64,000 nt of DNA from Thermopolyspora sp044507605 (GCA_044507605.1 JBIQJI010000007.1:1-64000), one strand, 5' to 3'. Numbered from the stretch's first letter, positions 18,168 to 28,474 are shown. The notes: generated by a model from the sequence alone, not told the origin. Program-made: numbers and translations.

Positions 18168-18950
18168 ATGCTGCTCACCGTCGACGTCAGCAACACGCAC
18201 ACGGTGCTGGGCCTGTTCGAAGGTGAGGAGGTCATCGAGCATTGGCGCATCGCCACCGACCCGCGCCGCACGGCCGACGAACTCGCGGTGATCCTGCAAG
18301 GGCTGCTGAGCCAGTCGCCGCTGATCAAGGAGGCCGACATCGGCGGCATCGCGATCTGCTCCACGGTGCCGTCGGTGCTGAACGAGATGCGGGAGATGTC
18401 GCGCCGCTACTACGGCGACGTGACCACGGTCGTCGTCGAGCCCGGCGTGCGCACGGGCGTGCCGGTGCGCATGGACAACCCCAAGGAGGTCGGCGCCGAC
18501 CGCATCGTCAACGCGCTCGCCGCCATCAACCTGTACGGCGGCCCGTGCGTGGTCGTCGACTTCGGCACGGCCACGTCGTTCGACGCGGTGTCGCCGCGCG
18601 GCGAGTACGTCGGCGCGGTCACCGCGCCGGGCATCGAGATCTCGGTCGACGCGCTGGCGGCGGCCGGCGCGCAGCTGCACAAGGTGGAGCTGGTGCGGCC
18701 CCGCTCGGTGATCGCGAAGAACACGGTCGAGGCGCTGCAGTCGGGCATCATCTACGGCTTCGCCGGCCTGGTCGACGGCATCGTGGAGCGCATGGCGGCC
18801 GAGCTGTCGTCGGACCCCGACGACGTGACGGTGGTGGCCACGGGCAGCGCCGCGCCGCTGGTCGTGGGCGAGGCGCGGACGATCGACGTGCACGAGCCGT
18901 GGCTGACGCTGGTCGGGCTGCGGCTGGTCTATCAGCGCAACGCGAGCTGA
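18168..18950 (+). CDS. coaX: Type III pantothenate kinase
   Basis: Phosphorylates pantothenate, the first committed step of CoA synthesis; type III enzymes are insensitive to CoA feedback and need a monovalent cation. ASKHA-fold motifs are D-V-S-N-T-H-T-V-L-G at the N terminus, N-P-x-E-V-G-A-D-R-I-V-N-A, the D-F-G-T-A-T-S-F-D phosphate loop and A-P-G-I-E-I-S. ATG 18168 sits 6 nt after a GGGGGG run; the upstream TTG is less likely. 260 residues is typical. Only 28 bp follow the nadB-nadC stop, so the pan-nad-coaX genes probably form one operon. Confidence 0.94.
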   Translation: MLLTVDVSNTHTVLGLFEGEEVIEHWRIATDPRRTADELAVILQGLLSQSPLIKEADIGGIAICSTVPSVLNEMREMSRRYYGDVTTVVVEPGVRTGVPVRMDNPKEVGADRIVNALAAINLYGGPCVVVDFGTATSFDAVSPRGEYVGAVTAPGIEISVDALAAAGAQLHKVELVRPRSVIAKNTVEALQSGIIYGFAGLVDGIVERMAAELSSDPDDVTVVATGSAAPLVVGEARTIDVHEPWLTLVGLRLVYQRNAS

Positions 18951-18984
18951 CGACGCTCGGGAAGTTCCGGGTTGCGAGACTCGA

Positions 18985-18996
18985 TAGCCTTGTCGG
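18985..18996 (+). promoter_or_regulatory. Leaderless -10 box for lysS
   Basis: TAGCCT (18985-18990) fits TANNNT and ends 6 nt before the GTG start at 18997, where no Shine-Dalgarno is present. This predicts leaderless lysS transcription independent of coaX. Confidence 0.5.
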
Positions 18997-20484
18997 GTGA
19001 CCGAAGAGACCACTCCCATTCCCGAGCAGATGCGAGTCCGCCGGGAGAAGCTCGAACGGCTCCGTGCCGAAGGCCTGGACCCGTATCCCGTGAACTTTCC
19101 ACGCACCACCACCATCGCGGAGGTCCGCGAGAAATATCAGGGGCTGGAGCCGGACACGTCGACGGGGGAGCGTGTCGGGGTCACCGGGCGGATCATGCTG
19201 TCGCGACCCGGCGGAAAGCTGTGTTTCGCCACGATCCGTGACGGATCTGGGGATATCCAGATCATGTTGTCCCTGGGACAGGTGGGGCAGGAGTCGCTGG
19301 ACCGCTGGAAGCGCGACACCGACCTCGGCGACCACGTGGGCGTCACGGGCGAGGTGATCACTTCGCGCCGGGGCGAGCTGTCGATCATGGCCGACTCCTG
19401 GCAGATCACCTCCAAGTGCCTGCGCCCGCTGCCCGAGAAGCACGTGGGGCTCACCGACCCCGAGGCGCGGGTGCGCATGCGGTACGTCGACCTCATCGTC
19501 AACGACGAGGCACGCCGCATGGCCCACATCCGCAGCGACACCGTGCGGGCCGTGCGCGACTTCTGGCACGAAGAGGGCTACCTGGAGGTCGAGACGCCGA
19601 TGCTCCAGCCGGTGCACGGCGGCGCGACGGCCCGGCCGTTCACGACCCACATCAACGCCTACGACATGGACCTCTACCTGCGCATCGCGATCGAGCTCTA
19701 CCTCAAGCGGCTCGTCGTGGGCGGCATCGAGAAGGTCTTCGAGATCAACCGCAACTTCCGCAACGAGGGCGCCGACTCCACGCACAACCCGGAGTTCACG
19801 ATGCTGGAGGCCTACGGCACCTATCTCGACTATCACGACATGGCCGACCTGACGCGGCGCATGTACCAGCGGGCGGTGGTCGCGGCGCTCGGCACGACCG
19901 TGGTCGTGCACCAAGGGCGGGAAATAGATTTGGGCGGCCCGCAATGGCCGAAGATTACGCTCTACGGCGCCGTTTCCGAAGCGCTCGGAGAGGCCGTCGA
20001 TCCGGGCACGCCACTGGAGGTGGTGCGCAAATACGCCGATGAGCGCGATGTGCACTGGGATCCTTCCTGGGGTCAGGGCAAACTGGTGCAGGAGATCTTC
20101 GAGGCACTGGTCGAGCACACTCTCGTGCAGCCGACTTTCGTGCTGGATTATCCGCTGGAGACCTCGCCGCTCACCCGGCAGCACCGCGACGACCCGCGGC
20201 TGACCGAGAAGTGGGATCTCATCGGTTTCGGCACCGAGCTGGGCACGGCCTACTCCGAGCTGATCGACCCGATCGAGCAGCGGCGCCGGCTCACCGAACA
20301 GTCCCTGCTCGCGGCGGGTGGCGACCCCGAGGCGATGCAGCTCGACGAGGACTTCCTGACCGCGCTCGAGTACGCCATGCCGCCCACGGGAGGCATGGGG
20401 GCCGGCATCGACCGGATGATCATGGCGTTCACCGGCAAGAACATCCGGGATACGATCTTGTTCCCGCTCGTGAAGCCCACGTAA
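18997..20484 (+). CDS. lysS: Lysyl-tRNA synthetase, class II
   Basis: Charges tRNA-Lys. 495 residues. The N-terminal OB-fold anticodon-binding domain (about 55-155) includes V-G-V-T-G-R-I-M-L-S-R; the class II catalytic core carries motif 2 (F-E-I-N-R-N-F-R-N-E-G) and motif 3 (G-G-M-G-A-G-I-D-R-M-I-M). The ending N-I-R-D-T-I-L-F-P is typical. Start GTG 18997 has a TANNNT box immediately upstream and no ribosome-binding site. Confidence 0.96.
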   Translation: MTEETTPIPEQMRVRREKLERLRAEGLDPYPVNFPRTTTIAEVREKYQGLEPDTSTGERVGVTGRIMLSRPGGKLCFATIRDGSGDIQIMLSLGQVGQESLDRWKRDTDLGDHVGVTGEVITSRRGELSIMADSWQITSKCLRPLPEKHVGLTDPEARVRMRYVDLIVNDEARRMAHIRSDTVRAVRDFWHEEGYLEVETPMLQPVHGGATARPFTTHINAYDMDLYLRIAIELYLKRLVVGGIEKVFEINRNFRNEGADSTHNPEFTMLEAYGTYLDYHDMADLTRRMYQRAVVAALGTTVVVHQGREIDLGGPQWPKITLYGAVSEALGEAVDPGTPLEVVRKYADERDVHWDPSWGQGKLVQEIFEALVEHTLVQPTFVLDYPLETSPLTRQHRDDPRLTEKWDLIGFGTELGTAYSELIDPIEQRRRLTEQSLLAAGGDPEAMQLDEDFLTALEYAMPPTGGMGAGIDRMIMAFTGKNIRDTILFPLVKPT

Positions 20485-20647
20485 TAGCGGGCTGCCGGGT
20501 CAATCCCGGCAGATCCGGCGAATTAAAGATTCGAATGGTGAATAACAGCGCAGCCGAAGCAGTACCGACGCGCCCCGATGGGTGGCGGATGTCACGCAAA
20601 GTTAGCCATATCGGGTGGTGGGCCTCGTTAGCGGGGCCGTCCCGCGC

Positions 20648-20676
20648 TTGACGCCCTTGATAGCGACGTTTACCGT
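20648..20676 (+). promoter_or_regulatory. Sigma-A-like promoter before small HTH gene
   Basis: TTGACG (20648-20653), a 17-nt spacer and TACCGT (20671-20676) match housekeeping -35 and TANNNT -10 elements with ideal spacing. It lies about 75 bp upstream of ATG 20753. Confidence 0.55.
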
Positions 20677-20752
20677 TCCACACGGAGCGGGCCGTAATCA
20701 ACGCAGGCGCCAACCAAGGCATCGCCGAGTTCGTCGTGAGGGAGGTATCCCA

Positions 20753-21055
20753 ATGGCGTATCCCGATGTGGTTTCGCACGATGAGGAGCGCGCGCTGAGC
20801 GCACCCCTCCACGAGCTCCGTGAGCTCGGCGAGATCGAGCCGGACGACACGCGGCTCCGGGACGCGAGGTTGACCGACGACGATCTGCTCCTGCTGGCGG
20901 AGCTCGCCAAGGGCGTGACCGTCGACCGAGTGGGCCGCCGTCTGGATGTGAGCGGCCGCACGGTCCGCCGGCGGTTACGGGGCATCTGCGACCGCATCGG
21001 CGTGGCCACCGCCATCGAGGCGGTGGCCTGGGCGGCCCGGCGGCGGCTGATCTGA
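20753..21055 (+). CDS. Small LuxR-type helix-turn-helix protein
   Basis: 100 residues starting MAYPDVVSHDEERALSA; GGGAGGT lies about 8 nt before ATG 20753. The C-terminal half is a GerE/LuxR-like HTH: L-T-D-D-D-L-L-L-L-A-E-L-A-K-G-V-T, then V-G-R-R-L-D-V-S-G-R-T-V-R-R-R-L as the recognition helix and A-I-E-A-V-A-W-A-A-R-R. There is no receiver or ligand domain, so it is a stand-alone DNA-binding protein. Its N-terminal 40 residues are acidic. Target genes are unknown; an upstream sigma-A-like promoter is visible. Confidence 0.75.
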   Translation: MAYPDVVSHDEERALSAPLHELRELGEIEPDDTRLRDARLTDDDLLLLAELAKGVTVDRVGRRLDVSGRTVRRRLRGICDRIGVATAIEAVAWAARRRLI

Positions 21056-21109
21056 GGCCCGGCGGTGCCGGCACCTCGCCGGCCCGCCGACTCGCCGTAG
21101 GTGAGCGCG

Positions 21110-22126
21110 TCAGTCCGCGATGCGCACGGCGCCCGCGAACGGCCGGCCCGCGATCTTGGAGACGTGCACCACATCACCCGTGTGCGGCGCGTGCACCATC
21201 ATGCCGCCGCCGATGTAGATGCCGACATGGTGCAGGTCGCTGTAGAAGAACACCAGGTCGCCGGGCCGCATGTCGGCCCGGGACACGTGCGTGCCGGCGG
21301 TCCACTGGTCGCCGGTGTAGTGCGGCAGGCTGATGCCGACCTGCTGGTAGGCCCGCATCACCAGGCCCGAGCAGTCGAACGCCGACGGCCCGGCCGCGCC
21401 CCAGACGTACGGTTTCAGCTGCTGCTGCATCGCCCACCGGGCGGCCTGCGCGGCCTTGCCGTCGCCGATGATCGGAATGGCCAGCCGCACCCGGCGGCCG
21501 CCCATGTTGTTGACCTCGTTCGTGGCCTTGCGGTAGAGGTCGCTCTCGGTGCGGGTGACCAGCTTGCGGATCTTTTCGCGGCGCTCCTGGAGGCCCTTGA
21601 CGAGCTTCTTCACCTCGGCCTCGCGGGCCCGCGCCCCGGCCTCGGCCCGCTTGGCGTTCTTGATGGCCGCGTCGACCTGGGCGACCTCCTCGCTCTTCTC
21701 CAGCTGCAGGGCGTACGACGTGGCGGCGCGGTCCAGGTAGCCCTCCGGGTCGCCGCTGCCCATCAGCGCGAACACCGAGGTGGGGCCGCCCATCATGTAG
21801 TCGTTGCTCGCGAGCAGACCGGCGACGTCGCGCCGGGCGCGCAGATCGGCCTGGCTCTTGGCAAGGGTCTTCTTCGCGATCTCGGCCGACCGCTTGGCCT
21901 GGTCGAGCCGCACCCGCTGCCCGTTGTACTCCTCGGTCAGCGTCTCGATCTCGTCGTAGAGCTTCTCGACCTGCTTCTTCAGCTGGTTGAGACTGGGCTC
22001 CGGGTCGGCGGTGGCCGATAACGCCGGCGTACCGAGCGTCAACGAGGCCAGGGCCACCCCGACGAAGGCGATCCTACGAGGCGCCCTCCGGCGCCACCAC
22101 GGTTTGCCCTCATCGCCGATCCGCAC
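21110..22126 (-). CDS. Secreted NlpC/P60 peptidoglycan hydrolase with coiled-coil domain
   Basis: 338 residues from GTG 22126, which has GGAGAGGAG about 10 nt upstream. A signal peptide (R-R-I-A-F-V-G-V-A-L-A-S to A-L-S-A) ends near residue 38. Residues about 45-210 form a coiled coil (L-N-Q-L-K-K-Q-V-E-K-L-Y-D-E-I-E), and the C-terminal 120 residues are an NlpC/P60 domain with the catalytic Cys in F-D-C-S-G-L-V, the His in H-V-G-I-Y-I-G and the third polar residue near V-H-A-P-H. This RipA/CwlO-like layout indicates a D,L-endopeptidase cleaving peptidoglycan stems, held inactive or localised through the coiled coil. It is divergent from argA. Confidence 0.92.
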   Translation of the reverse strand: MRIGDEGKPWWRRRAPRRIAFVGVALASLTLGTPALSATADPEPSLNQLKKQVEKLYDEIETLTEEYNGQRVRLDQAKRSAEIAKKTLAKSQADLRARRDVAGLLASNDYMMGGPTSVFALMGSGDPEGYLDRAATSYALQLEKSEEVAQVDAAIKNAKRAEAGARAREAEVKKLVKGLQERREKIRKLVTRTESDLYRKATNEVNNMGGRRVRLAIPIIGDGKAAQAARWAMQQQLKPYVWGAAGPSAFDCSGLVMRAYQQVGISLPHYTGDQWTAGTHVSRADMRPGDLVFFYSDLHHVGIYIGGGMMVHAPHTGDVVHVSKIAGRPFAGAVRIAD

Positions 22127-22242
22127 CAAGCACCAGCTCCTCTCCCAGCCGCCCGGGCCCCTCGGAAAACCCGTTTCGGGGGGCGGACTTCGGCTGGACA
22201 CTAATGCACCCCGCGGAGGGCCCTCAACCAGAACTACGAATT

Positions 22243-22262
22243 CGGTTGTGTTTTCACAACCG
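22243..22262. promoter_or_regulatory. Perfect inverted repeat between divergent NlpC/P60 and argA genes
   Basis: CGGTTGTG-TTTT-CACAACCG is a perfect 8-bp inverted repeat with a 4-nt spacer. It sits between two divergent starts, so a transcription-factor operator is more likely than a terminator. The regulator is unknown. Confidence 0.45.
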
Positions 22263-22356
22263 CGCGGTCACGAATCGATCACATCGAATCGGTGCGGAAG
22301 TCCAGGTGGCAGGGCCATCGGTGGCGGAACGGCGCGGCAGGATACGCTGAAGTTTC

Positions 22357-22902
22357 ATGGAGCAGGCAGTGGAGTTCGCCCCTCTGGAGGGCGCGGTCGT
22401 CGTCAGGCGCGCGCGCACCCAGGACGTCCGGGCGATTCGCCGGCTGGTCGACCTCTACTCCGGTGTCGGCGCGAGCCTGCTGGTCAAGGCCACCGTGACC
22501 CTGTACGAAGACGTGCAGGAGTTCTGGGTGGCCGAGCAGGGCGGCGAGGTCGTCGGCTGCGGCGCCCTCCACGTGCTCTGGGAGGACCTCGCGGAGATCC
22601 GCACGGTCGCCGTCGATCCGGAATGCCAGGGAAAGGGGATAGGCCACCGGATCGTCTCCGCGCTGCTCGACACGGCGCGGGAACTGGGACTGCAGCGTGT
22701 GTTCTGCCTCACCTTCGAGGTCGACTTCTTCAGAAAGCACGGCTTCGTCCCCATCCAGGGCACCCCTGTTTCCCCGGAGGTCTACGCGGAACTGCTCGCC
22801 TCCTATGACGAAGGCGTCGCCGAGTTCCTCGACCTGGAACACGTCAAGCCCAACACCCTTGGCAACACGAGGATGCTGCTCCACCTGACGCCACGAACGT
22901 GA
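22357..22902 (+). CDS. argA: Short-type N-acetylglutamate synthase (GNAT family)
   Basis: 181-residue GNAT acetyltransferase of the short ArgA type, as in mycobacteria, that acetylates glutamate to start arginine synthesis. Motifs are V-R-R-A-R-T-Q-D-V-R-A-I-R-R-L-V at the N terminus, E-I-R-T-V-A-V-D-P-E-C-Q-G-K-G-I-G-H as the acetyl-CoA loop (Q-x-x-G-x-G/A), and C-L-T-F-E-V-D-F-F-R-K-H-G-F. It lacks the amino-acid-kinase regulatory domain of classical ArgA. ATG 22357 is preceded by TACGCT (22343-22348), a TANNNT box 8 nt away, suggesting a leaderless transcript. Substrate assignment is by family only. Confidence 0.85.
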   Translation: MEQAVEFAPLEGAVVVRRARTQDVRAIRRLVDLYSGVGASLLVKATVTLYEDVQEFWVAEQGGEVVGCGALHVLWEDLAEIRTVAVDPECQGKGIGHRIVSALLDTARELGLQRVFCLTFEVDFFRKHGFVPIQGTPVSPEVYAELLASYDEGVAEFLDLEHVKPNTLGNTRMLLHLTPRT

Positions 22903-23027
22903 CCAATCAGCGATGAAGCAGCGATCAAGTTGACTACGTCATGAGATGACGGACACATGCTTTGTGGCTACGTTGGGCGAAGCACGCATGCGCATGGCGG
23001 CATGCACCCGAGAAGTGAGGTGACACG

Positions 23028-24308
23028 GTGAGCACCGGACAGCCGCCGTACTCGCGGGACGAACCGGAAGGCGCACCGCCGCCGGAAACCCCGGGCTACG
23101 GGCAACAGTACGACCCCGACGTGACAATGGTCACCCCCCGGACCGAGCAGCCCTACGGCTACGGTCAGCAGCAGGGCACCGGCCCCCAGTCGTACGACCC
23201 GCAGCAGGGCTATGGTCAGGCCGCCGGATACGGGCAGCAGGGCTACGGTCAGCAGCAGGGCTACGACCCGCAGCAGGGGTACGGTCAGCAGCAGGGCTAT
23301 GGCCAGCAGGCCGGCGGATACGGGCAGCAGGGCTACGGCCAGCAGCCTTCCTCGGGCTACGGTCAGCAGGCCGGCTACGACCCGCAGCAGGGCTATGGCC
23401 AGCAGGGCTATGGCCAGCAGGCCGGCGGATACGGACAGCAGGGCTACGGCCAGCAGGGTTACGGTCAGCAGCAGGGCACCGGTCCCCAGTCGTACGACCC
23501 CCAGCAGGGCTACGGCCAGCAGGGCTACGGTCAGCAGCAGGGCTACGACCCGCAGCAGGGCTACGGCCAGCAGGGCTATGACCAGCAGCAGGGGTACGGT
23601 CAGCAGGCCGGTGGCTACGGTCAGCAGCAGGGCTACGGGCAAGAGGCCTACGGCCAACAGGGCTACGGTCAGCAGGGCTATGCCCAGCAGGGTGCGGTCC
23701 AGCAGCAGGGTTACGGGCAGCAGGGCTACGGCCAGGCGGCGTACGGCCAGCAGGGCTACGCGCAGCCCGGCTACGGGCAGTACGGAGTCCCTCCCGGCGC
23801 TCCCGCCCCGCTCGCCGAGTGGTGGCAGCGCCTCGTGGCCCGCATCATCGACGGGCTCGTCCTCGGGGTCGTGTTCTTAGTCGTGCGCTCGATCACGCAT
23901 AACATTTTCGTGACGGAACCGAGCATCAACCTCCAGAACGGAGAGGTGACGCTGGGTGCGGGCTACACCTTGGCCGAGATCATCGCCTTCTTCGTGGCCG
24001 GCCTGGTCGCGCTCGCTTACGACTACTTCTGTATGGCGAGGAACGGCCAGACCCTCGGCAAGATGGCCATGGGCATCAGGGTGGTGCCGGTCGGCGGCGA
24101 TCTGGGTCTCGGCGGAGTGGAGTCCGGTGTGGCTCTCAAGCGCGCCGGGGTGTTGTGGGGGCTCTATGCGATGGGCGGCATTCCCGTTCTCAAGTTCCTC
24201 ACCTCCCTGGGCTTCCTCGTGAGCGTGCTGTGGCAGTTCTGGGACAAGCCGTTGCAGCAGTGTCTGCACGACAAGGTGGCCAACACGGTGGTTGTCAAGG
24301 TCAAGTAG
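23028..24308 (+). CDS. RDD-family membrane protein with long Gln/Gly/Tyr-rich repeat domain
   Basis: 426 residues. The N-terminal ~255 are low complexity, built from G-Y-G-Q-Q, G-Y-D-P-Q-Q and A-G-G-Y-G-Q-Q units and almost free of other residues. The C-terminal ~170 form an RDD domain: A-E-W-W-Q-R-L-V-A-R-I-I-D-G, a membrane helix L-V-L-G-V-V-F-L-V-V-R, an A-E-I-I-A-F-F-V-A-G-L-V-A-L-A-Y helix, the G-Q-T-L-G-K-M-A-M-G-I-R motif and a last helix ending D-K-V-A-N-T-V-V. RDD proteins are small polytopic membrane proteins with a few reported roles in ion transport. The repeat tail should be cytosolic and resembles prion-like domains that phase-separate. GTG 23028 has GTGAGG upstream; a strong terminator follows. 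Confidence 0.9.
   Translation: MSTGQPPYSRDEPEGAPPPETPGYGQQYDPDVTMVTPRTEQPYGYGQQQGTGPQSYDPQQGYGQAAGYGQQGYGQQQGYDPQQGYGQQQGYGQQAGGYGQQGYGQQPSSGYGQQAGYDPQQGYGQQGYGQQAGGYGQQGYGQQGYGQQQGTGPQSYDPQQGYGQQGYGQQQGYDPQQGYGQQGYDQQQGYGQQAGGYGQQQGYGQEAYGQQGYGQQGYAQQGAVQQQGYGQQGYGQAAYGQQGYAQPGYGQYGVPPGAPAPLAEWWQRLVARIIDGLVLGVVFLVVRSITHNIFVTEPSINLQNGEVTLGAGYTLAEIIAFFVAGLVALAYDYFCMARNGQTLGKMAMGIRVVPVGGDLGLGGVESGVALKRAGVLWGLYAMGGIPVLKFLTSLGFLVSVLWQFWDKPLQQCLHDKVANTVVVKVK
23149..23793 (+). repeat. Tandem coding repeat of GYGQQ / GYDPQQ units
   Basis: About 640 bp of degenerate tandem repeats of the form GGCTACGGYCAGCAG and GGCTACGACCCGCAGCAG, in frame with the RDD gene. Codon use varies between units (GGC TAC versus GGT TAC or GGC TAT; GGC CAG versus GGT CAG), so the array is an old expansion and not a recent slippage. 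It is prone to length polymorphism. Confidence 0.9.
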
Positions 24309-24732
24309 TGGAAGAAAGAGGGGCCGCAGGTTTACACCCTGTCGGCCCCTCTTTCGTATCTTCAGTGTCTTGGCCGGCATGCGCCCCGCGTACGCCGGTA
24401 AAGGCGGAAATCCGGGAAGGGCGGGGCGAGTCCCGCGAATGGATCTTGGCCGGGTCCGACTTCAATGACTTCGGGGCCGTCTTTGCCAATGCCCGCTAGG
24501 CTGGAGAACGGCCCGGATCCCCTATACAGCAGGGGATCTCGACGTCGAAGGAGGGCTCCGCGCGGCCGTGCAAGTCGCGTCTTTTACCCGCATCGGGTAA
24601 GGAGTCTGGAGAGAAGCGCATTAAGCTGGACATGTAGGGGTTCCGTCCGGGGAGCGGCGGAACCCACCGTGCGGCGCCTGAGCCAATCGGGAGGGCCCTT
24701 CATCAGGGCCTCCTGGTGGGGAGCGAGGACCT
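24309..24732. other. Hairpin-rich intergenic region between RDD gene and small membrane peptide
   Basis: After the terminator there is TAGGCT at 24497-24502 (possible -10), then four inverted repeats: GATCCCCT/AGGGGATC (24516-24523 with 24531-24538), TTACCCG/CGGGTAA (24584-24590 with 24594-24600), GGGTTCCG/CGGAACCC (24638-24645 with 24658-24665) and GGAGGGCCCT/AGGGCCTCC (24690-24699 with 24705-24713, one bulge). The spacing suggests a structured leader or small RNA of about 220 nt. No known riboswitch family is recognised. Confidence 0.5.
24314..24355 (+). terminator. Rho-independent-type terminator after RDD gene
   Basis: Perfect 13-bp stem GAAAGAGGGGCCG (24314-24326) with its complement at 24343-24355 and a 16-nt loop, starting 6 nt after the RDD stop codon. 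No long U run follows, as usual in high-GC actinobacteria. Confidence 0.8.
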
Positions 24733-24882
24733 ATGACGGCGGAAGAATTGGCCGCCCTGATACCGCCCACACTGGTGGCGGCGGCGGTCGTGTACGGGGT
24801 GGTCAAGCTGGTTCGTTCGGAGGCCGCCGGGCGGCGGGCCGCCGACGCGAACGACAAGTCCCGCGAACCCGGCGCCTCTTGA
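24733..24882 (+). CDS. Small membrane-spanning peptide, 49 residues
   Basis: Short ORF starting MTAEELAALIPPTLVAAA: one hydrophobic helix (about residues 8-26, L-I-P-P-T-L-V-A-A-A-V-V-Y-G-V-V-K-L-V) followed by a basic then hydrophilic tail ending P-G-A-S. A GAGGACCT sequence directly precedes the ATG. It lies behind a hairpin-rich leader and 100 bp before lsr2. The composition is that of a genuine small membrane protein, but no homologue is recognised and coding is not proven. Confidence 0.5.
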   Translation: MTAEELAALIPPTLVAAAVVYGVVKLVRSEAAGRRAADANDKSREPGAS

Positions 24883-24984
24883 CGCCCTGTCGCGGATTGC
24901 CGCACTTCACTGAATTGCTACGCGCGAAAACAGGGTATATGTTTGGGCTACGAAACAAACAATGCTCTGCGAAAGGAATGCAAG

Positions 24985-25317
24985 GTGGCCACGCAGATCC
25001 AGAAGATTCTCATCGACGACCTGGACGGGGGGACCGCCAATGAGACGGTGTCGTTCGCCATTGACGGGACCAGTTACGAGATCGACCTGAGCGACGGCAA
25101 CGCCAAGAAGCTCAGGGAGTCTCTGGCTCCTTTCGTGTCGAGCGCCCGCCGATCGACGGAAGGCGCGTCGGGTCGCCGCCGGCGCGGGGGGCAGCGGGGC
25201 ATGTCCCGCGAGAAGAGCTCCGAGATCAGGCAGTGGGCGAAGGCGAACGGTCTTCCGGTGAGCGAGCGCGGGCGTATTGCCTCCTCCGTGGTGGAGCAGT
25301 ACGAGGCCGTGCATTAG
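24985..25317 (+). CDS. lsr2: Lsr2 nucleoid-associated silencing protein
   Basis: 110-residue H-NS-like xenogeneic silencer of actinobacteria that coats AT-rich DNA. GTG 24985 with AAAGGA 7 nt upstream gives VATQIQKILIDDLDGG, the conserved start; the N-terminal dimerisation domain (1-60) contains F-A-I-D-G-T-S-Y-E-I-D-L-S. A basic linker (G-R-R-R-R-G-G-Q-R-G) leads to the DNA-binding domain with E-I-R-Q-W-A-K-A-N-G and the minor-groove R-G-R motif in S-E-R-G-R-I. The stop at 25317 is followed by about 260 bp that carry the clpC promoter region. Streptomycetes often have two paralogues. Confidence 0.95.
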   Translation: MATQIQKILIDDLDGGTANETVSFAIDGTSYEIDLSDGNAKKLRESLAPFVSSARRSTEGASGRRRRGGQRGMSREKSSEIRQWAKANGLPVSERGRIASSVVEQYEAVH

Positions 25318-25407
25318 GACCCCGGTGACCGTGCGGTTATCCCGGTCGTTGCAGACCCCCGAGGGCCGGGATAACCGCATGATCCACTTTTACGTTGGTT
25401 AAACCTC

Positions 25408-25424
25408 GTTCGCTTGCGGCGTAC
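25408..25424 (+). promoter_or_regulatory. Candidate ClgR box upstream of clpC
   Basis: GTTCGCTTGCGGCGTAC contains CGC-N5-GCG and agrees with most positions of the ClgR consensus as I remember it (WNNWCGCYNANRGCGWWS), with mismatches at the first W and the central A. ClgR is the known activator of clp genes in actinobacteria. It lies 160 bp upstream of the clpC start. Confidence 0.5.
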
Positions 25425-25583
25425 CGGGAACACCTCACCCCCGAACAGTAGTTGGATGTGGGTGAACGCCCTGCTCCCGGGGAACGTCATGTACATAGGG
25501 CGCCCGTCCGGGCCGGGCTACCATGCGGGACGACGGGCCCGGATGTCCTGGGTCCGACCGACCGCTCTGTGAGGAGCGACGAG

Positions 25584-28088
<2,505 letters not shown>

Positions 28089-28120
28089 GCGGCCCCGGCT
28101 CCGGCGCCGGCGCACACGTC

Positions 28121-28152
28121 GAGGGCCCGGTGACTTCGGTCACCGGGCCCTC
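28121..28152 (+). terminator. Terminator after clpC
   Basis: Perfect 14-bp stem GAGGGCCCGGTGAC / GTCACCGGGCCCTC closed by a TTCG tetraloop (28135-28138), an exceptionally stable hairpin. It ends clpC transcription. Confidence 0.85.
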
Positions 28153-28292
28153 ACGCATGTCCCGGGTCTCGCACCATGTCCCGGATCGGCGGAGGCTTCC
28201 GGCGCCTGCCCCGGTGCCGTGACCTGCCCATACGAAAAAGGCGCGTCCTTCGGGGTTCTTCTTTACCCACGGGTGTGTTACACCACCACCGG

Positions 28293-28307
28293 TTGTAGTA
28301 CTACAAT
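28293..28307. promoter_or_regulatory. 14-bp palindrome overlapping a -10-like box
   Basis: TTGTAGTACTACAA (28293-28306) is a perfect palindrome; TACAAT (28302-28307) within it is close to the -10 consensus. A dimeric repressor bound here would block that promoter. Similar short A/T-flanked palindromes are typical of GntR-type operators, but no regulator gene adjoins it. Confidence 0.5.
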
Positions 28308-28474
28308 GCGTAGAGCCAGTGGCCTCATCCCGCTGGCGTACTGCGAAATCGTCTGTGTGGGCGATGTGCCGACAGGGGCCGATAAGGAAGTTTGGGTCAC
28401 CCGCCCCAAGCGTTAGTGAGTCGGCGAAATGGGGAGATGAGGGGACTTGCGTTACCAGCTTGTGGAGGCGTCGG

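Larger units (their letters stand above)
28089..28474. other. Intergenic region clpC - EboE-like gene
   Basis: No supported gene in these 386 bp. They hold the clpC terminator, the inverted repeat GGTGT-GTT-ACACC (about 28272-28284), the 14-bp palindrome at 28293-28306, and a likely leader of about 165 nt before the EboE-like start. GGAG at 28464 acts as ribosome-binding site. Confidence 0.5.

Noticed and set aside
22127..22356. c-di-AMP (ydaO-type) riboswitch before the NlpC/P60 gene
   Set aside because: Such riboswitches often precede cell-wall hydrolases in actinobacteria, but I see no ydaO-like conserved segments on the minus strand here.
23149..23793. Possible CRISPR array in the repeat region
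   Set aside because: Repeats are 15-18 bp, without spacers, in frame and encode GYGQQ units of a protein.
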